From Ramazzottius varieornatus (taxonomy: Eukaryota > Tardigrada > Eutardigrada > Parachela > Ramazzottiidae), in NCBI GenBank assembly GCA_001949185.1, contig BDGG01000014.1:186001-250000 (forward strand): a stretch of 64,000 bases of DNA, given 5' to 3'. Position numbers and translations under genes: made by a program. A model generated the notes under the pieces. The model was not told the DNA's origin. It saw only the letters and a program-made list of their open reading frames with translations, and ran no database searches. Positions 11,425 through 20,450 of this stretch are shown piece by piece. Numbering within the stretch: position 1 is the stretch's first letter; every line of letters starts with the position of its first letter.

Positions 11425-11579
11425 TCTGAAGCACTTCAAGTCTCGTGACACATTAAGAAACGTTGTTGAATTAATTTAACGTCAGGGGAGATTATAAGAA
11501 AAGATGTGACGGCAATGTAGCCAATGCAGGAGACCGGTGGAAGCATCCAGAATGTTTTACTATCATAGCATACAGTAAA
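11363..11579. repeat. 217-bp direct repeat, copy 1
   Basis: Matches 12536-12752 over its full 217 bp without length change; I see two mismatches, both near the right end. It lies just beyond the 3' end of the Gly/Tyr-rich gene. Confidence 0.85.
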
Positions 11580-11666
11580 CCCAAAAGAGGAAGTTAACAT
11601 ACTATAACAGCACCGACTGACATGCTCATCCACAGGGTTGACGGTTCAGGCTTCCATCGAAAGTTT

Positions 11667-11995
11667 CTAGTATCGGTTGCTGGATCCTGAGAAGAAAATA
11701 TATCAGATCAGAGAAGGACGCTTGATGAAGGCTCAGTCAACAGGGCGCAAGTGAGACAACTGGTCTGTAACCAACGTATGTAACACCGTAACTCACCTCC
11801 GTATCCACCGTATCCACCGGACGATCCGCCACTGGATCCACCATAACCGCCGCTGGAACCTCCGTAGTTACCCGACGATCCGCCATATCCACCGCCGTAT
11901 CCTTTATCCATACCCGAAGATCCCCCATATCCTCCAGATGATACAACGAAGAGGCAGGTGAACAGCACAGCACCGAAGATCAGTAGCCTGGCCAT
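11667..11995 (-). CDS. Small secreted Gly/Tyr/Ser-rich protein
   Basis: Two exons (complement 11797-11995 and 11667-11686) encode 72 residues. Residues 1-20 (MARLLIFGAVLFTCLFVVSS) are a clear signal peptide. The rest is built of GGYGGSSG-type repeats ending SSNRY. Such low-complexity Gly/Tyr proteins occur in cuticle, silk-like or mucous secretions, and as antimicrobial peptides in many invertebrates; which applies here cannot be told. The second exon has 20 bp and closes the frame with a TAG; without splicing the frame would run on into a non-repetitive tail, which argues for the intron. Two other secreted-type ORFs follow on the same strand, so this may be a small cluster. Confidence 0.7.
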
Positions 11996-12432
11996 TGTGG
12001 AGAGAGGTTTTGAAACTGCGAAGAATGCTTACAGCAACATGTTTGGACTGGGAGCAAGGAAGACTGATAAGAAGACTACTGTACACAGTTTCAGCGCGCT
12101 TTAAGGTGGATTGTATACCCTTTGGCTTTACCCAAACATCTTCGGAATGTTGCCGCACTTGCGGAAACATAAACACGTGATTGATGGATTCGCTGAATTT
12201 ATGATGGGCTACGCGACGATGTCGGCGTTCCGGCACCAGTAGTTTGATAAAAGAACATAGTCGCTCCTGCGATTGCGAACAGTCGATGTTTGGCACTGTC
12301 TTTTGCCTAAACCGGTTGCCTGTAAGAAGTTGGGTTCTCGAATTGTCGACAACAAAGACTTCCAGCTACCTGCCGAGCTTTCCACCAAGGACTTATTACC
12401 TTCCGGGTAAATCCACAGCGCTAACTTCATAA

Positions 12433-12597
12433 TTATGTTCGACGGGAAAAACACCGGCTGCTAGAGGGAGAATTTCTTTTGTCCGTATGGTGAAACTGGT
12501 CTCCTGCCAGCTGGGACTCGCTGTTACTGCTGAAAGTATTCGTGCTGCATTGAGCATCGTTATACAGTAATATGCATGCTACGATTCCAGCCAGCAT
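12433..12597 (-). CDS. Putative short secreted peptide
   Basis: 54-residue ORF from ATG 12597. Residues 1-17 (MLAGIVACILLYNDAQC) look like a signal peptide; the rest is Ser/Asn-rich with a dibasic DKR and a C-terminal SRRT, features seen in propeptides. No homologue is recognised and a further exon is possible. The first 20 codons and about 155 bp upstream of the ATG are duplicated at 11363-11579. Confidence 0.35.
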   Translation of the reverse strand: MLAGIVACILLYNDAQCSTNTFSSNSESQLAGDQFHHTDKRNSPSSSRCFSRRT

Positions 12598-12752
12598 TCT
12601 GAAGCACTTCAAGTCTCGTGACACATTAAGAAACGTTGTTGAATTAATTTAACGTCAGGGGAGATTATAAGAAAAGATGTGACGGCAATGTAGCCAATGC
12701 AGGAGACCGGTGGAAGCATCCAGAATGTTTTACTATCATATCACACAGTAAA
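12536..12752. repeat. 217-bp direct repeat, copy 2
   Basis: Pairs with 11363-11579. It covers the 5' end and presumed promoter of the short secreted-peptide ORF and ends about 50 bp from the Pro/Gln-rich ORF. Confidence 0.85.
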
Positions 12753-12803
12753 ACGGATTCAGAAGCATGCAGAAAGATATATTTCTGAATCTCGTGGAGG
12801 AAA

Positions 12804-13742
12804 CTACTGCCTGATGAAGAGTGGGCCGCCACGCGGTCCTTCGAAGTTCTTTCGACCATCGAAGACCGGTCCGTTGTTTCCTTCCATGCTGATCGGTGCA
12901 CCATTGAGCTGGTGATTTGGGCTGACTTGGGAGTATCCGGCCCAAGCCATGGAAGCTTGCACAACAGGGCCACCAGCGTTGTAAACAAAGTCTTGAGCAG
13001 AGGGTCCATTGGGTCCGACGAAGCCGTAGCTAGGTGGCGCTGGTGGCGGTGGACCATTGTAGTTCTTCGCGGTCTGCTCAGGTCTCGGATAGTTCAGCGG
13101 CACTCCGGCTGATTACACCATACCAGGACGATCACTTGGCTGTTCTGATCCTTCCTTCTGGCTCATTGGGCCGTTATTCCCGGCAAAGGGTGGCTGCTGA
13201 CGATGGTACTGGAGGGGTTGGTGGAACTGCTGAGCGTACTGGGGTTGCTCAAGCGTCATCTGTGGTGTTACCTGGGTCTGCTGAGGTTGCTCTGGAAGCT
13301 TCTGGAGTGGTACTTGCTGGAAGCCGTTCTGGCCATTTGAGGAAGTGCCACTCTGCTGACTCGGTTTTCTTTTATCGGACTTGACGTCGGTGCTATTGGC
13401 CTGTGAGGTTTCTGCGTTCTCGGTGATCTTGGGGATAACGGTGGGAGCTGTTACCGGTGAGCCATTGGAAGTTTGAGACTCGATCTCAGTTCCATTGAAA
13501 TTGTCTTTAGTTGCCTCCTTCAGAGTAGACAAGGTTTTCGCTTCCTCACCAGGTGAAATTTTATACGCTGCTGCCTCTTGCTGGGGAGAGTAAGCCAATG
13601 GACCTTTGACTAGTGGATTTGCTGGGCCGTTCGGTGGTTGAAACGGGGCATTGGGTGCGTTCCCGTAGGACGGAGGCTCGGCTTGGAAGGGAAGACTTGC
13701 TGGCCCAGTGGGAGGTTGGAACGCAGGATTAATCATTGACAC
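12804..13742 (-). pseudogene. Pro/Gln-rich low-complexity ORF interrupted by one in-frame stop
   Basis: Codons 13742 to 13116 encode 209 residues of Pro/Gln/Asn-rich sequence with the motif AFQPPTGPA repeated as PFQPPNGPA, then a TAA at 13113-13115. The same frame continues directly to a stop at 12804 with further Pro/Gly-rich sequence (PPPPAPPSYGFVGPNGPS). Composition is continuous across the stop, so this was one ORF of about 312 codons. A GT...AG pair exactly flanks the stop (15 nt), but that is far too short for a normal intron. A nonsense mutation, readthrough or sequencing error are the options. There is no signal peptide at the first ATG, and the ATG follows a possible acceptor (GATTAG), so an upstream exon is likely. 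Function unknown; an extracellular matrix or cuticle-type protein would fit. The 5' end abuts the ENPP remnant on the other strand. Confidence 0.45.
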
Positions 13743-13744
13743 TA

Positions 13745-15690
13745 ATCGACCATAAATTCACGGACCAACGGACCGGTGCCCAGTTTAGTTATAAGGACAA
13801 AAAGTCCAAATTTAATTCGTCCTGGTGGTTAGGTAAGCCGAGATCAACCACCGATCCAGATTATGACACGCCTACCGTACTGTATGTCCGGTATGGTTTT
13901 TAAGGAGAACCAATCTGGGTGACTGCACAAAAGTAAGGCAAACGAGTTAACGTTCATTCTTGGATCGGAGCCGAGGTAAGCCATTGTAATGTGGAAGCAG
14001 CAGCATGACTGACTTTAATGAACAACGTAATTTCCAGGTGGAAATCAAAGGAATACGTCCTAACGAATATTATGGCTATGACAACACCGCGTATCCAATT
14101 GAGCAGCGCATCGACACTATACTGGAATGGCTGTCGCGACCAGATGATACCAGGCCGGACTTGTCCATGCTGTACTTGGAAGAACCCGACGCTGCGGGTA
14201 ACACGCCCATTTTGAATTCAAAATAAAAAATATCTAAGCAGTGTTTATTTTTTAGGGCACAAAACTGGTCTCAACAGCCAAGGTTTACGGGAGGCGATAG
14301 CTCGTGTAAACCAGGTACTGGATCGACTGATGCAGGGAATGTTTGACCGGGACATTTTGCACTGTACCAACATCATTATCGTCTCAGATCACAGAATGAG
14401 CGCCCATAAATGTCTCCAGACTGTCAAAATTTCTCCGATCGTACACCAAAGTCAAGCGTTACGGAATCTCAACTTCAACGATGCCAGTTACAGCTTGCTC
14501 GAAACCTGGACAATGGCTCGCATATCCGTGAACAATACCAACGCAACAGTCGACCAAGTCTTTGCTGCGTTGAAATGCCCCAACAGTTCGCGGAAACCTT
14601 CCAAGTACCAGCTGTACAGGCGGGAGACTCAGCCGCGGCGCTTTCATTACTTCAACGAAGAACGCATCGAACCGGTTGTTTTGACGCTTACTCCACCCTA
14701 CACGGTCTTCAAAGAGGAACGGGCGGAAAACTTTTGCGAAGGTGGCGAGCATGGTTATGACAACCTGTACCCGAGCCAGCAAGCCATCTTCTTGGCGCAA
14801 GGCCCCTCACTTAATGACGGGCAGAAAACTGCTGCTTTTTCCAACATTGAGCTGTACGCGCTTTTTGCTTCCTGTTGCAGCTCGTTCAAATTCTGCCGAT
14901 TACCATGGACGTAACTCCAATGATCCCATTGGAGAAAATGCTGTGCCCATGCACAAGGCTTTCCGCGACGGTGTCTGGAAGATATTTTGGCGGATGCTGG
15001 ATAAATGGAAAAGACGTCAGTGGATGCTGCACGTTGTGCTTGGGCCCGTGTTCGATGACGCCAGTCCCTTCGGTCTGATGGACGTCCCCGAAGAAAAAAG
15101 GTCCGGACATCACTGACTTCCAAACGATTCAACCATTCATATATGTCTGCTGGTCTAGAATCTATTTCGTATTCCAACAGTGAGCTCGAGGGCGCAGAAA
15201 AGGCCCGGTTGAGAGTACCGTCACACTTCTTCGCCGTCATCACAAAGACCGACCCTCAGACTTTCGCTGATGAGGAAATGCCTTGGCGTTTATTCTACCT
15301 CATGACGTGAAACAACGCTCTGCATGCCAGGTAAGCGTACACATACGATAGCAAATTATGGGACAGGCGGAAAAGACCGCATAATGGAAATTCGATCGCG
15401 AGAAGAGTTAAAAAGTGTATTAGTTTGGATCAGGCGAGTACGTACGTAATTCCGTACCGCCGTAGCGGAAAGGCCTGTCCCATAATTTGCCATCGTACGT
15501 GTACAGGTAACTCTTACTATATCAATGGGGTGGATGGTCTGCCGCAAGGACTTGATAATTATATAGTTTACAGTTGCTGCTTCACCGGGTTTTCCGAGAT
15601 TGCAGGACAATATGGCTTACATTTTGACCCATTCGACGACTGTCGTGGACGTGGAGCTAGTCACCCAACCTACCGCTCCGCGACAGTGTC
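13745..15690 (+). pseudogene. ENPP-family phosphodiesterase pseudogene, 5' truncated
   Basis: Exon-like blocks at 13745-13832, 13905-13975, 14038-14197, 14256-15330 and about 15606-15690 match ectonucleotide pyrophosphatase/phosphodiesterases in order: FSYKDKKSKFN, GEPIWVTAQ, WIGAEVEIKGI, YLEEPDAAGHKTG, IIIVSDHRM, RIEPV, EHGYDN, QAIFLAQGP, NIELYALFA, then nuclease-like domain segments ending in VPSHFFAVITKTDPQTF. These enzymes hydrolyse nucleotide or lipid phosphodiesters at the cell surface. Damage is multiple: the first about 150 residues with the catalytic Thr are absent; TAA at 13934-13936 replaces a family Gln codon; the metal-binding DHG reads DHR; frame shifts fall near 14860-14880 and at the A6 run near 15093; a TGA ends the frame at 15308-15310. 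Donor and acceptor sites are still recognisable, so decay is recent. A mariner element sits just downstream. Confidence 0.75.
15337..15504. mobile_element. MITE-like element, 32-bp terminal inverted repeats
   Basis: Arms 15337-15368 and 15473-15504 are inverted copies with two mismatches, 168 bp in all and bounded by GTAC. It starts six bases after the putative splice donor (15331) of the ENPP remnant, so it probably inserted in that intron. No coding capacity. Confidence 0.75.
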
Positions 15691-15779
15691 GAACTGCACA
15701 CGAGCTTACCGGAGAAGTTTTGGCACGAAGATATGGGTTTAGAAAGATTGGAAACTACAGACTGAGCTACTTTCAAGTA

Positions 15780-17066
15780 CAGTGCGTTCACGCAAAATGG
15801 TGCCAACTCTAAACTCGACTGTAAAACAAATCCCTGTACTCGCTTCCCTTCCATCTCAGGTGATTTCACACTCCATTTTCAATCCCGCGTTTCATGAAGA
15901 AGCACTTTCTGAGTTAACTTTGGAGATGGCTGCAGAAACTAGTTCTGAAACGAAGGCTATGGTAGTGGCTTGGGGTGCGGAACGTTTATCCCATCAGAAA
16001 ATTTCAGATCGACATTTGGAGCACGGGATTTTGCTGCATAGGAAGACGGTCAGCAAGAGACTCAAAGAAGAAGAAATGAAGCGAAACGGATGGACGAAGC
16101 CTCCAAAGCGACTGCCAGCGCAATGTCTTCCGTCGGTGCGTACCAAAGCCAACATCCGGAAAGTGAAGAAGACCGTCCTTAAGAAGATCCCAAACTCTCA
16201 GCGGAAACTGGCCCGTAAACTAGAACGTTCGGTGGGTAGTGCAAACAAGATTATCCATGAGAATCTAGGTCTGAAGCTGCGCAAGAAGACAAAGGTTCAC
16301 CACCTGACCGACGTGCAGAAAAAGCAAAGGTATGAGCGCGGAAAGCTCTTCATCCAGTACCCAAGGCCTCAAAAGATTAAGAAAATCCTTACCATGGACG
16401 AAACGTGGATCACTCTAGACGATTGCAATAGCGAAAAGGAGTATTACTACACCGACCATTTTGGGAATCCCCGAAGAGTGGCGCAAAACACCCACGAAAT
16501 ACTGGCCGAAGAAGATCATGGTCGCCATTGGAATCTCCTGGCAAGGGATGACGAAAGCGTACGTAGTTGACGGTAAGGCTAAAGCAACAGCCAAGTATTT
16601 CGTCGACAAGATTCTGTCGAGAATGGTAAAAGAAGATCTACCTCATTTGTACGGCAGAGCTGCGAAAGAAGTCACCGTCCATTTTGACAGCGCCAAGTCA
16701 CATGCCGCCAAGTACACCCAGAACTGGATGAAAGTGAACCATCCTAGGTTTGTCCCTTACTACCATTGGATGGCCAAATCACCGGACGTAGCACCGCTGG
16801 ACTACGCGATCAATGGAATTTTGAAGAAATATTTAGCTGATCGCAAGGCTACCACCATTCCTGGATTGAGCAAGGTTATCCAAGATGTGCGCACCAACTT
16901 CGACCTCCGGATCATCCGCAAGTCACTTTCTTCCTGGCAAGGCCGTGTTCAAAAGATGCTCGACAGAAAGGGAGATCATGTAGAAATAGATTGAGAATTT
17001 AGGTTTCGTTCTGTGATGTAAGAGAATTTTTCGAAAAAGCTGGCACAATTTTCCGTGAACGCACTG
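15780..17066 (+). mobile_element. Tc1/mariner-type element (DD37D) with TIRs and TA duplication
   Basis: Terminal inverted repeats of about 28 bp begin CAGTGCGTTCACG at 15780 and end at 17066, with two mismatches between them. TA dinucleotides flank both ends (15778-15779, 17067-17068), the normal Tc1/mariner target duplication. The total is 1287 bp, typical for a full-length mariner. The transposase ORF fills the interior. Confidence 0.9.
15797..16994 (+). pseudogene. Mariner-type transposase, frameshifted
   Basis: From ATG 15797 the first frame runs through an N-terminal HTH-type region (RLSHQKISDRHLEHGILLHR) to the first catalytic Asp in TMDETW. Near 16465-16475, at a CCCC run after the DHFGNP segment, the coding sense moves by +1 and continues as EEWRKTPTKYWPKKIMVAIG to the stop at 16994. 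The second and third acidic residues are in VHFDSAKSH and SPDVAPLDY; the second Asp and the Asp of PLDY are separated by 37 residues, so this is DD37D rather than the DD34D or DD34E of classic mariner or Tc1. One indel is the only lesion I see, so the copy is young. Transposases of this family cut and paste at TA sites. Confidence 0.85.
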
Positions 17067-17274
17067 TACTAGGGCATTTTGGGATTCATGTCACGGACCG
17101 ATGTCAGCTTATCTTTCCATCTATCTACGATAGTAAGTAACCCCGAGCCTCCACTTGATATAAATGTTCCTACGGATGGCGCACTCAAGAAGTAGGAAGG
17201 GTTTTGACGCAGTCGCCCGAATAAATAATCTTATATCAACCGATAAACGATAAAAGGCTACTGTAGTCCGTGAG

Positions 17275-17987
17275 ACTCAACAAGTTCCAATGAATGACAA
17301 CAGACTACGGTAGTCCGCGAGTGATGATCCACCTTCCGCCCACACCGCGGCGATACACTTTCCCACGCTGACCGCGCCCTCCTTCTTGCTCAGAGCGGCT
17401 TGAACCTTACTTGAAAACTCTTCGGCAGAGACCAAACGTGTACTCATCAGTCCGGCGTCTCTGACCACCACACCAGCTCCAATCTCCTCCACGAAGTCAC
17501 CGTTCATCATCTGGTCGGCGAACTGCGGCCAGGCCACGATCGGTTTACCTTGATGCAGACCCTCAATGGTGCTGTTCCAGCCACAGTGACTGACAAACAG
17601 AGCGACGTTTGGCTGAGCCAGAATCATTTTCTGCGGAGCCCAAGAGAGGATCAAAATGTTCTTGTCCGCGTTTCCTTCCCCGCCAAAGTCGATCTGTGCC
17701 GCGGCCTTGACTTCTTCGGGCAAATGGCCATGCTTGTTCTTCTTCAACGACCAAATAACCGGTTGGTTCAGCTGCAGTATCGTCCGTCCAATCTCCTTTA
17801 GTTGTTCTGGCTTCGGCGTTGCCACACTGCCGAAGCAGATGTAAACCACAGAAGCCGCCTGTTTGGTCTCCAACCACGAACGGACTTTCTCCTCTGTTTC
17901 AAGGTTCGTCGTCTTTGTCTTGCCGTCGGCCAACAACGGTCCAACGCAGTACATCGGTTTTCCCTTCATCTGAACCATCGCTTCGCA
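17275..17987 (-). repeat. 713-bp inverted copy shared with 22227-22939
   Basis: This 3' half of the minus-strand UGT gene matches the plus-strand UGT gene with no length change; the only difference I found is one base (Ala versus Thr codon, at 22896 in the other copy). The match stops two bases after the stop codon. Confidence 0.85.
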
Positions 17988-18671
17988 CTGGTCAGTATAT
18001 TTCTGTTCGAATTCACGAATGGAGTTGACAATGAAGCCAGTGGCAAACGGGACGGCTTTCCCTTGTGGACCCAAAATGAACTTGGTAACATGGGAGGGGA
18101 ACTGGCAACTGAGTGTTCCGTCTTCATTCGGCATCTCCACGAAACCTTGCGACGTCCTCCTAGGTACAGAGCTTTTAAGCAGGCTATCCTCGAAAGTGAG
18201 AGACAGCACCACCACGTCAACTCGACCAGGCACGAACATGAGCAACGGAATATGTCGGTCCACCGCGGCTTTCGCTCCTTCATGGCCAATAAAAGTGTCA
18301 GCAATAATCAAATCGACGTCAGTCAACAGACCTTTTATTCCAACACCTTTCGAAGTCTTCGTGGGAACCTCTTGAACAAGTTTGGTTATTCCGTTGAATG
18401 TGGCCGGGAACGCTCGATCAAAGACATCGGGGTCGTTGGGATCGTCCAAGTCGTCTTTCACACCATCTTCAAGGGGATACAGTTGGATGACATCCTTATC
18501 GTTGGCGGGGTCATACAACCCAAGACTCTCAAGCGCACAAGCACACTTCGAGGAAACGGCGAAAGTCACTTGGTGATGTTGGGCTAGTTTACGAGCAAGT
18601 TCGAGCAAGGGAATGATGTGGCCGTAGGCCGGAATGGTCATACAAAGAATATGTTTACGACTGGCCGCCAT
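17277..18671 (-). CDS. Plant-type UDP-glycosyltransferase, intronless
   Basis: 464-residue ORF. GT1 enzymes move a sugar from a UDP-sugar to small lipophilic acceptors. The N-terminal Rossmann half begins HILCMTIPAYGHIIPLLELA, with the conserved catalytic His at residue 18. The C-terminal half has a PSPG box at residues 344-387, WAPQ...HCGWNS...DQ, exactly the 44-residue plant length and ending in Gln, the residue linked to glucose preference in plants. Animal UGTs have HGGxNG-type signatures, an N-terminal signal peptide and a C-terminal membrane anchor; none of these is present, so the protein should be cytosolic. It faces its paralogue at 21528 head to head across 2.9 kb. Absence of introns in an intron-rich neighbourhood and the plant-like signature suggest horizontal acquisition; a source cannot be named from sequence alone. 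Confidence 0.88.
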   Translation of the reverse strand: MAASRKHILCMTIPAYGHIIPLLELARKLAQHHQVTFAVSSKCACALESLGLYDPANDKDVIQLYPLEDGVKDDLDDPNDPDVFDRAFPATFNGITKLVQEVPTKTSKGVGIKGLLTDVDLIIADTFIGHEGAKAAVDRHIPLLMFVPGRVDVVVLSLTFEDSLLKSSVPRRTSQGFVEMPNEDGTLSCQFPSHVTKFILGPQGKAVPFATGFIVNSIREFEQKYTDQCEAMVQMKGKPMYCVGPLLADGKTKTTNLETEEKVRSWLETKQAASVVYICFGSVATPKPEQLKEIGRTILQLNQPVIWSLKKNKHGHLPEEVKAAAQIDFGGEGNADKNILILSWAPQKMILAQPNVALFVSHCGWNSTIEGLHQGKPIVAWPQFADQMMNGDFVEEIGAGVVVRDAGLMSTRLVSAEEFSSKVQAALSKKEGAVSVGKCIAAVWAEGGSSLADYRSLLSFIGTC

Positions 18672-19204
18672 ATTAGCTCGCCTTCAAACGCTTTAGAATG
18701 GAAAAGAGCGTCTGCTTCACGGATGGAGAACTTGGAAGAGCCCCAACTATCCACACAATCAATCAGCTCGATTGAAAGAACAAGGAACACACATAAAGTT
18801 ATTGCAAGGCAGTTCGAGACTTGCTCTATTTTCCCCTGTATAACTGTGCTATTTTCTCCTGCGCAACGGGCGGTCGAGATGGTGTGGAAGATACACAGAA
18901 GTGTGGACAGGGTACATAGGACGAACACACATACACGGAAATTCCAAGCTGTACAGTATATGCGCTGCCTGGTACCTCGGATTCTTGACGTTCAAAGTTA
19001 ATCGAAGTGCCAGCTGATATTTCACCCAAACGATATCCCAGTTCGGTACCAGTGCAGCTAAGCAGGAAGATGATTCTACGATCGCGTCCATTGATTTTGT
19101 TGGCGATTTGGCATCAGGAGAGCAATCTAAAGCGTCTGGCAACTTACTGCTCTCATAACCATCTTTCGGCTGTCCGGATTTTGGAGTTGAAAATGAAAAT
19201 GCCA
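18672..19204. other. Upstream region of the minus-strand UGT
   Basis: Promoter-proximal spacer of the 17277-18671 gene. No ORF or repeat I can support. Confidence 0.4.
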
Positions 19205-19965
19205 GTGTTGTATCCAGTTTCAGTCCCACATTTAGTCTCCAGTCTCGTCGGACTGCCGAAAATTCAGCCCCGAAGTATATCAGCTCACTCCGACTGGACT
19301 GAATGGGGCGTCTTTCTACATGAGTCTAAGTTAGACTGGTAAGATTAAAACTCTTGAGATATCGGTTTTAGTCCCCAGACTGAAACGGTTCGCGACAAAT
19401 ATCGGTCTTAATCTGAAGGACTGAAACTGAAATGTATAGGATATCAGTTTCAGTCTCTGGAACTACCAAGGGAAGTGCGGGAAGACCCTCCTCGAATTCT
19501 CTGCCTTTCGTTTTCTCGTTAATAGAGGACGTATTCAAGTACCACTGTGAAGCATCGTTGTCAGCGGAGTGCCATATTTCCAGCTCAAAAGAATATAAAA
19601 CTCGTTTTCCACGCATGCCACAATAGTGTGCCCCCGATCATAACGCCTCTTAAAGGTACCCGGGATCTTCCTTCATCTTTGGGAAAACGGAAGTTCAAGG
19701 ATTCGGAAAGAGCGTTCCCGCATTTCCATTGTTAGTCTCAGAGAGTGAAACTGATACTGTATCTTACAGTCCCCAGATTGCGACTGATATCCACCGCAAC
19801 TCAGTCTCAGTCCATTCTCGCTGTAGTTTTAGTCTCTGCCTGGGCGAATCAGTTTCTGTATTTTCAGTTTCAGTCCGAATGACTGGACTGTTGATCCAGT
19901 CTAGTCCCGAGACTAAAACTGAAACGGATTCAAAAACTAAAATTTTCTAGTCGCTGACTGAAACT
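19205..19965. repeat. Degenerate repeat array of GACTGAAACTGA/AGTTTCAGTC units
   Basis: Many copies of AGTTTCAGTC, AGTTTTAGTC and the complement GACTGAAACT, in both orientations and irregular spacing, often next to GATATC or CCAGTC, fill about 19205-19460 and 19730-19965. There is no coding capacity. It resembles an eroded satellite or a cluster of nested foldback elements. Confidence 0.7.
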
Positions 19966-20150
19966 AAATGCAACACTGGAAGATGCCGCGCGACAGACAT
20001 GTCAGCTTTCAATCAGCCTTAGTTTACTTCGAAATCGGGCGCAATTTGATACCAACAAGCTTTGAGGCCTACGCGATTACGAACATGTCAGCATTGATCT
20101 TTCTCGGTGATCAAAAGTATCAATGCAGAGGCGACTCCCTGTTAGCCAAT

Positions 20151-20298
20151 TACTGTAATGCTCCATGAACTTGTCGAAAGTGAGTCATCATACGCGCGAG
20201 ACATCCCTTAGGGATTTGGTAGGGCAAAATTTTCGGACCGGGCTTCAACTGCACGCGTACGATCACGTGCTTCGAAAAGTTCATGAAGCATTACAGTA
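20151..20298. mobile_element. 148-bp MITE with about 29-bp TIRs
   Basis: Left arm 20151-20179 (TACTGTAATGCT...) and right arm 20270-20298 are inverted copies with a few mismatches. Ends are TA/CTGTAATG and CATTACAG/TA, the form expected of a non-autonomous Tc1/mariner derivative. The centre (GACATCCCTTAGGGATTTGG) resembles 35297-35322. Confidence 0.75.
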
Positions 20299-20353
20299 TT
20301 AGACAAAAGTTTGCTGGTACAGCCCACTCGTTTGAGACCTCCTACCGTATGCC

Positions 20354-20450
20354 CTCCCGAAATTCACGTACGTCCCTGACTCTCAAATCATTGGGGTCTT
20401 ACCGTCTAGTTTTACACTCTGAATGGAGTGACGTACGTGAATTTCGGGAG
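20354..20450. repeat. Inverted repeat with perfect 21-bp arms
   Basis: Arms 20354-20374 and 20430-20450 are exact inverted copies containing ACGTACGT, separated by 55 bp. A short foldback element or hairpin. Confidence 0.75.

Noticed and set aside
13100-13115. A 15-nt intron removing the stop in the Pro/Gln-rich ORF
   Set aside because: GT and AG are present, but 15 nt is too short for spliceosomal removal; recorded as an interruption instead.
17550-17877. Plus-strand ORFs of 83 and 62 residues inside the UGT gene, repeated at 22370-22664
   Set aside because: They are antisense shadows of the UGT coding frame. Their identity in both places only reflects the shared 713-bp segment.
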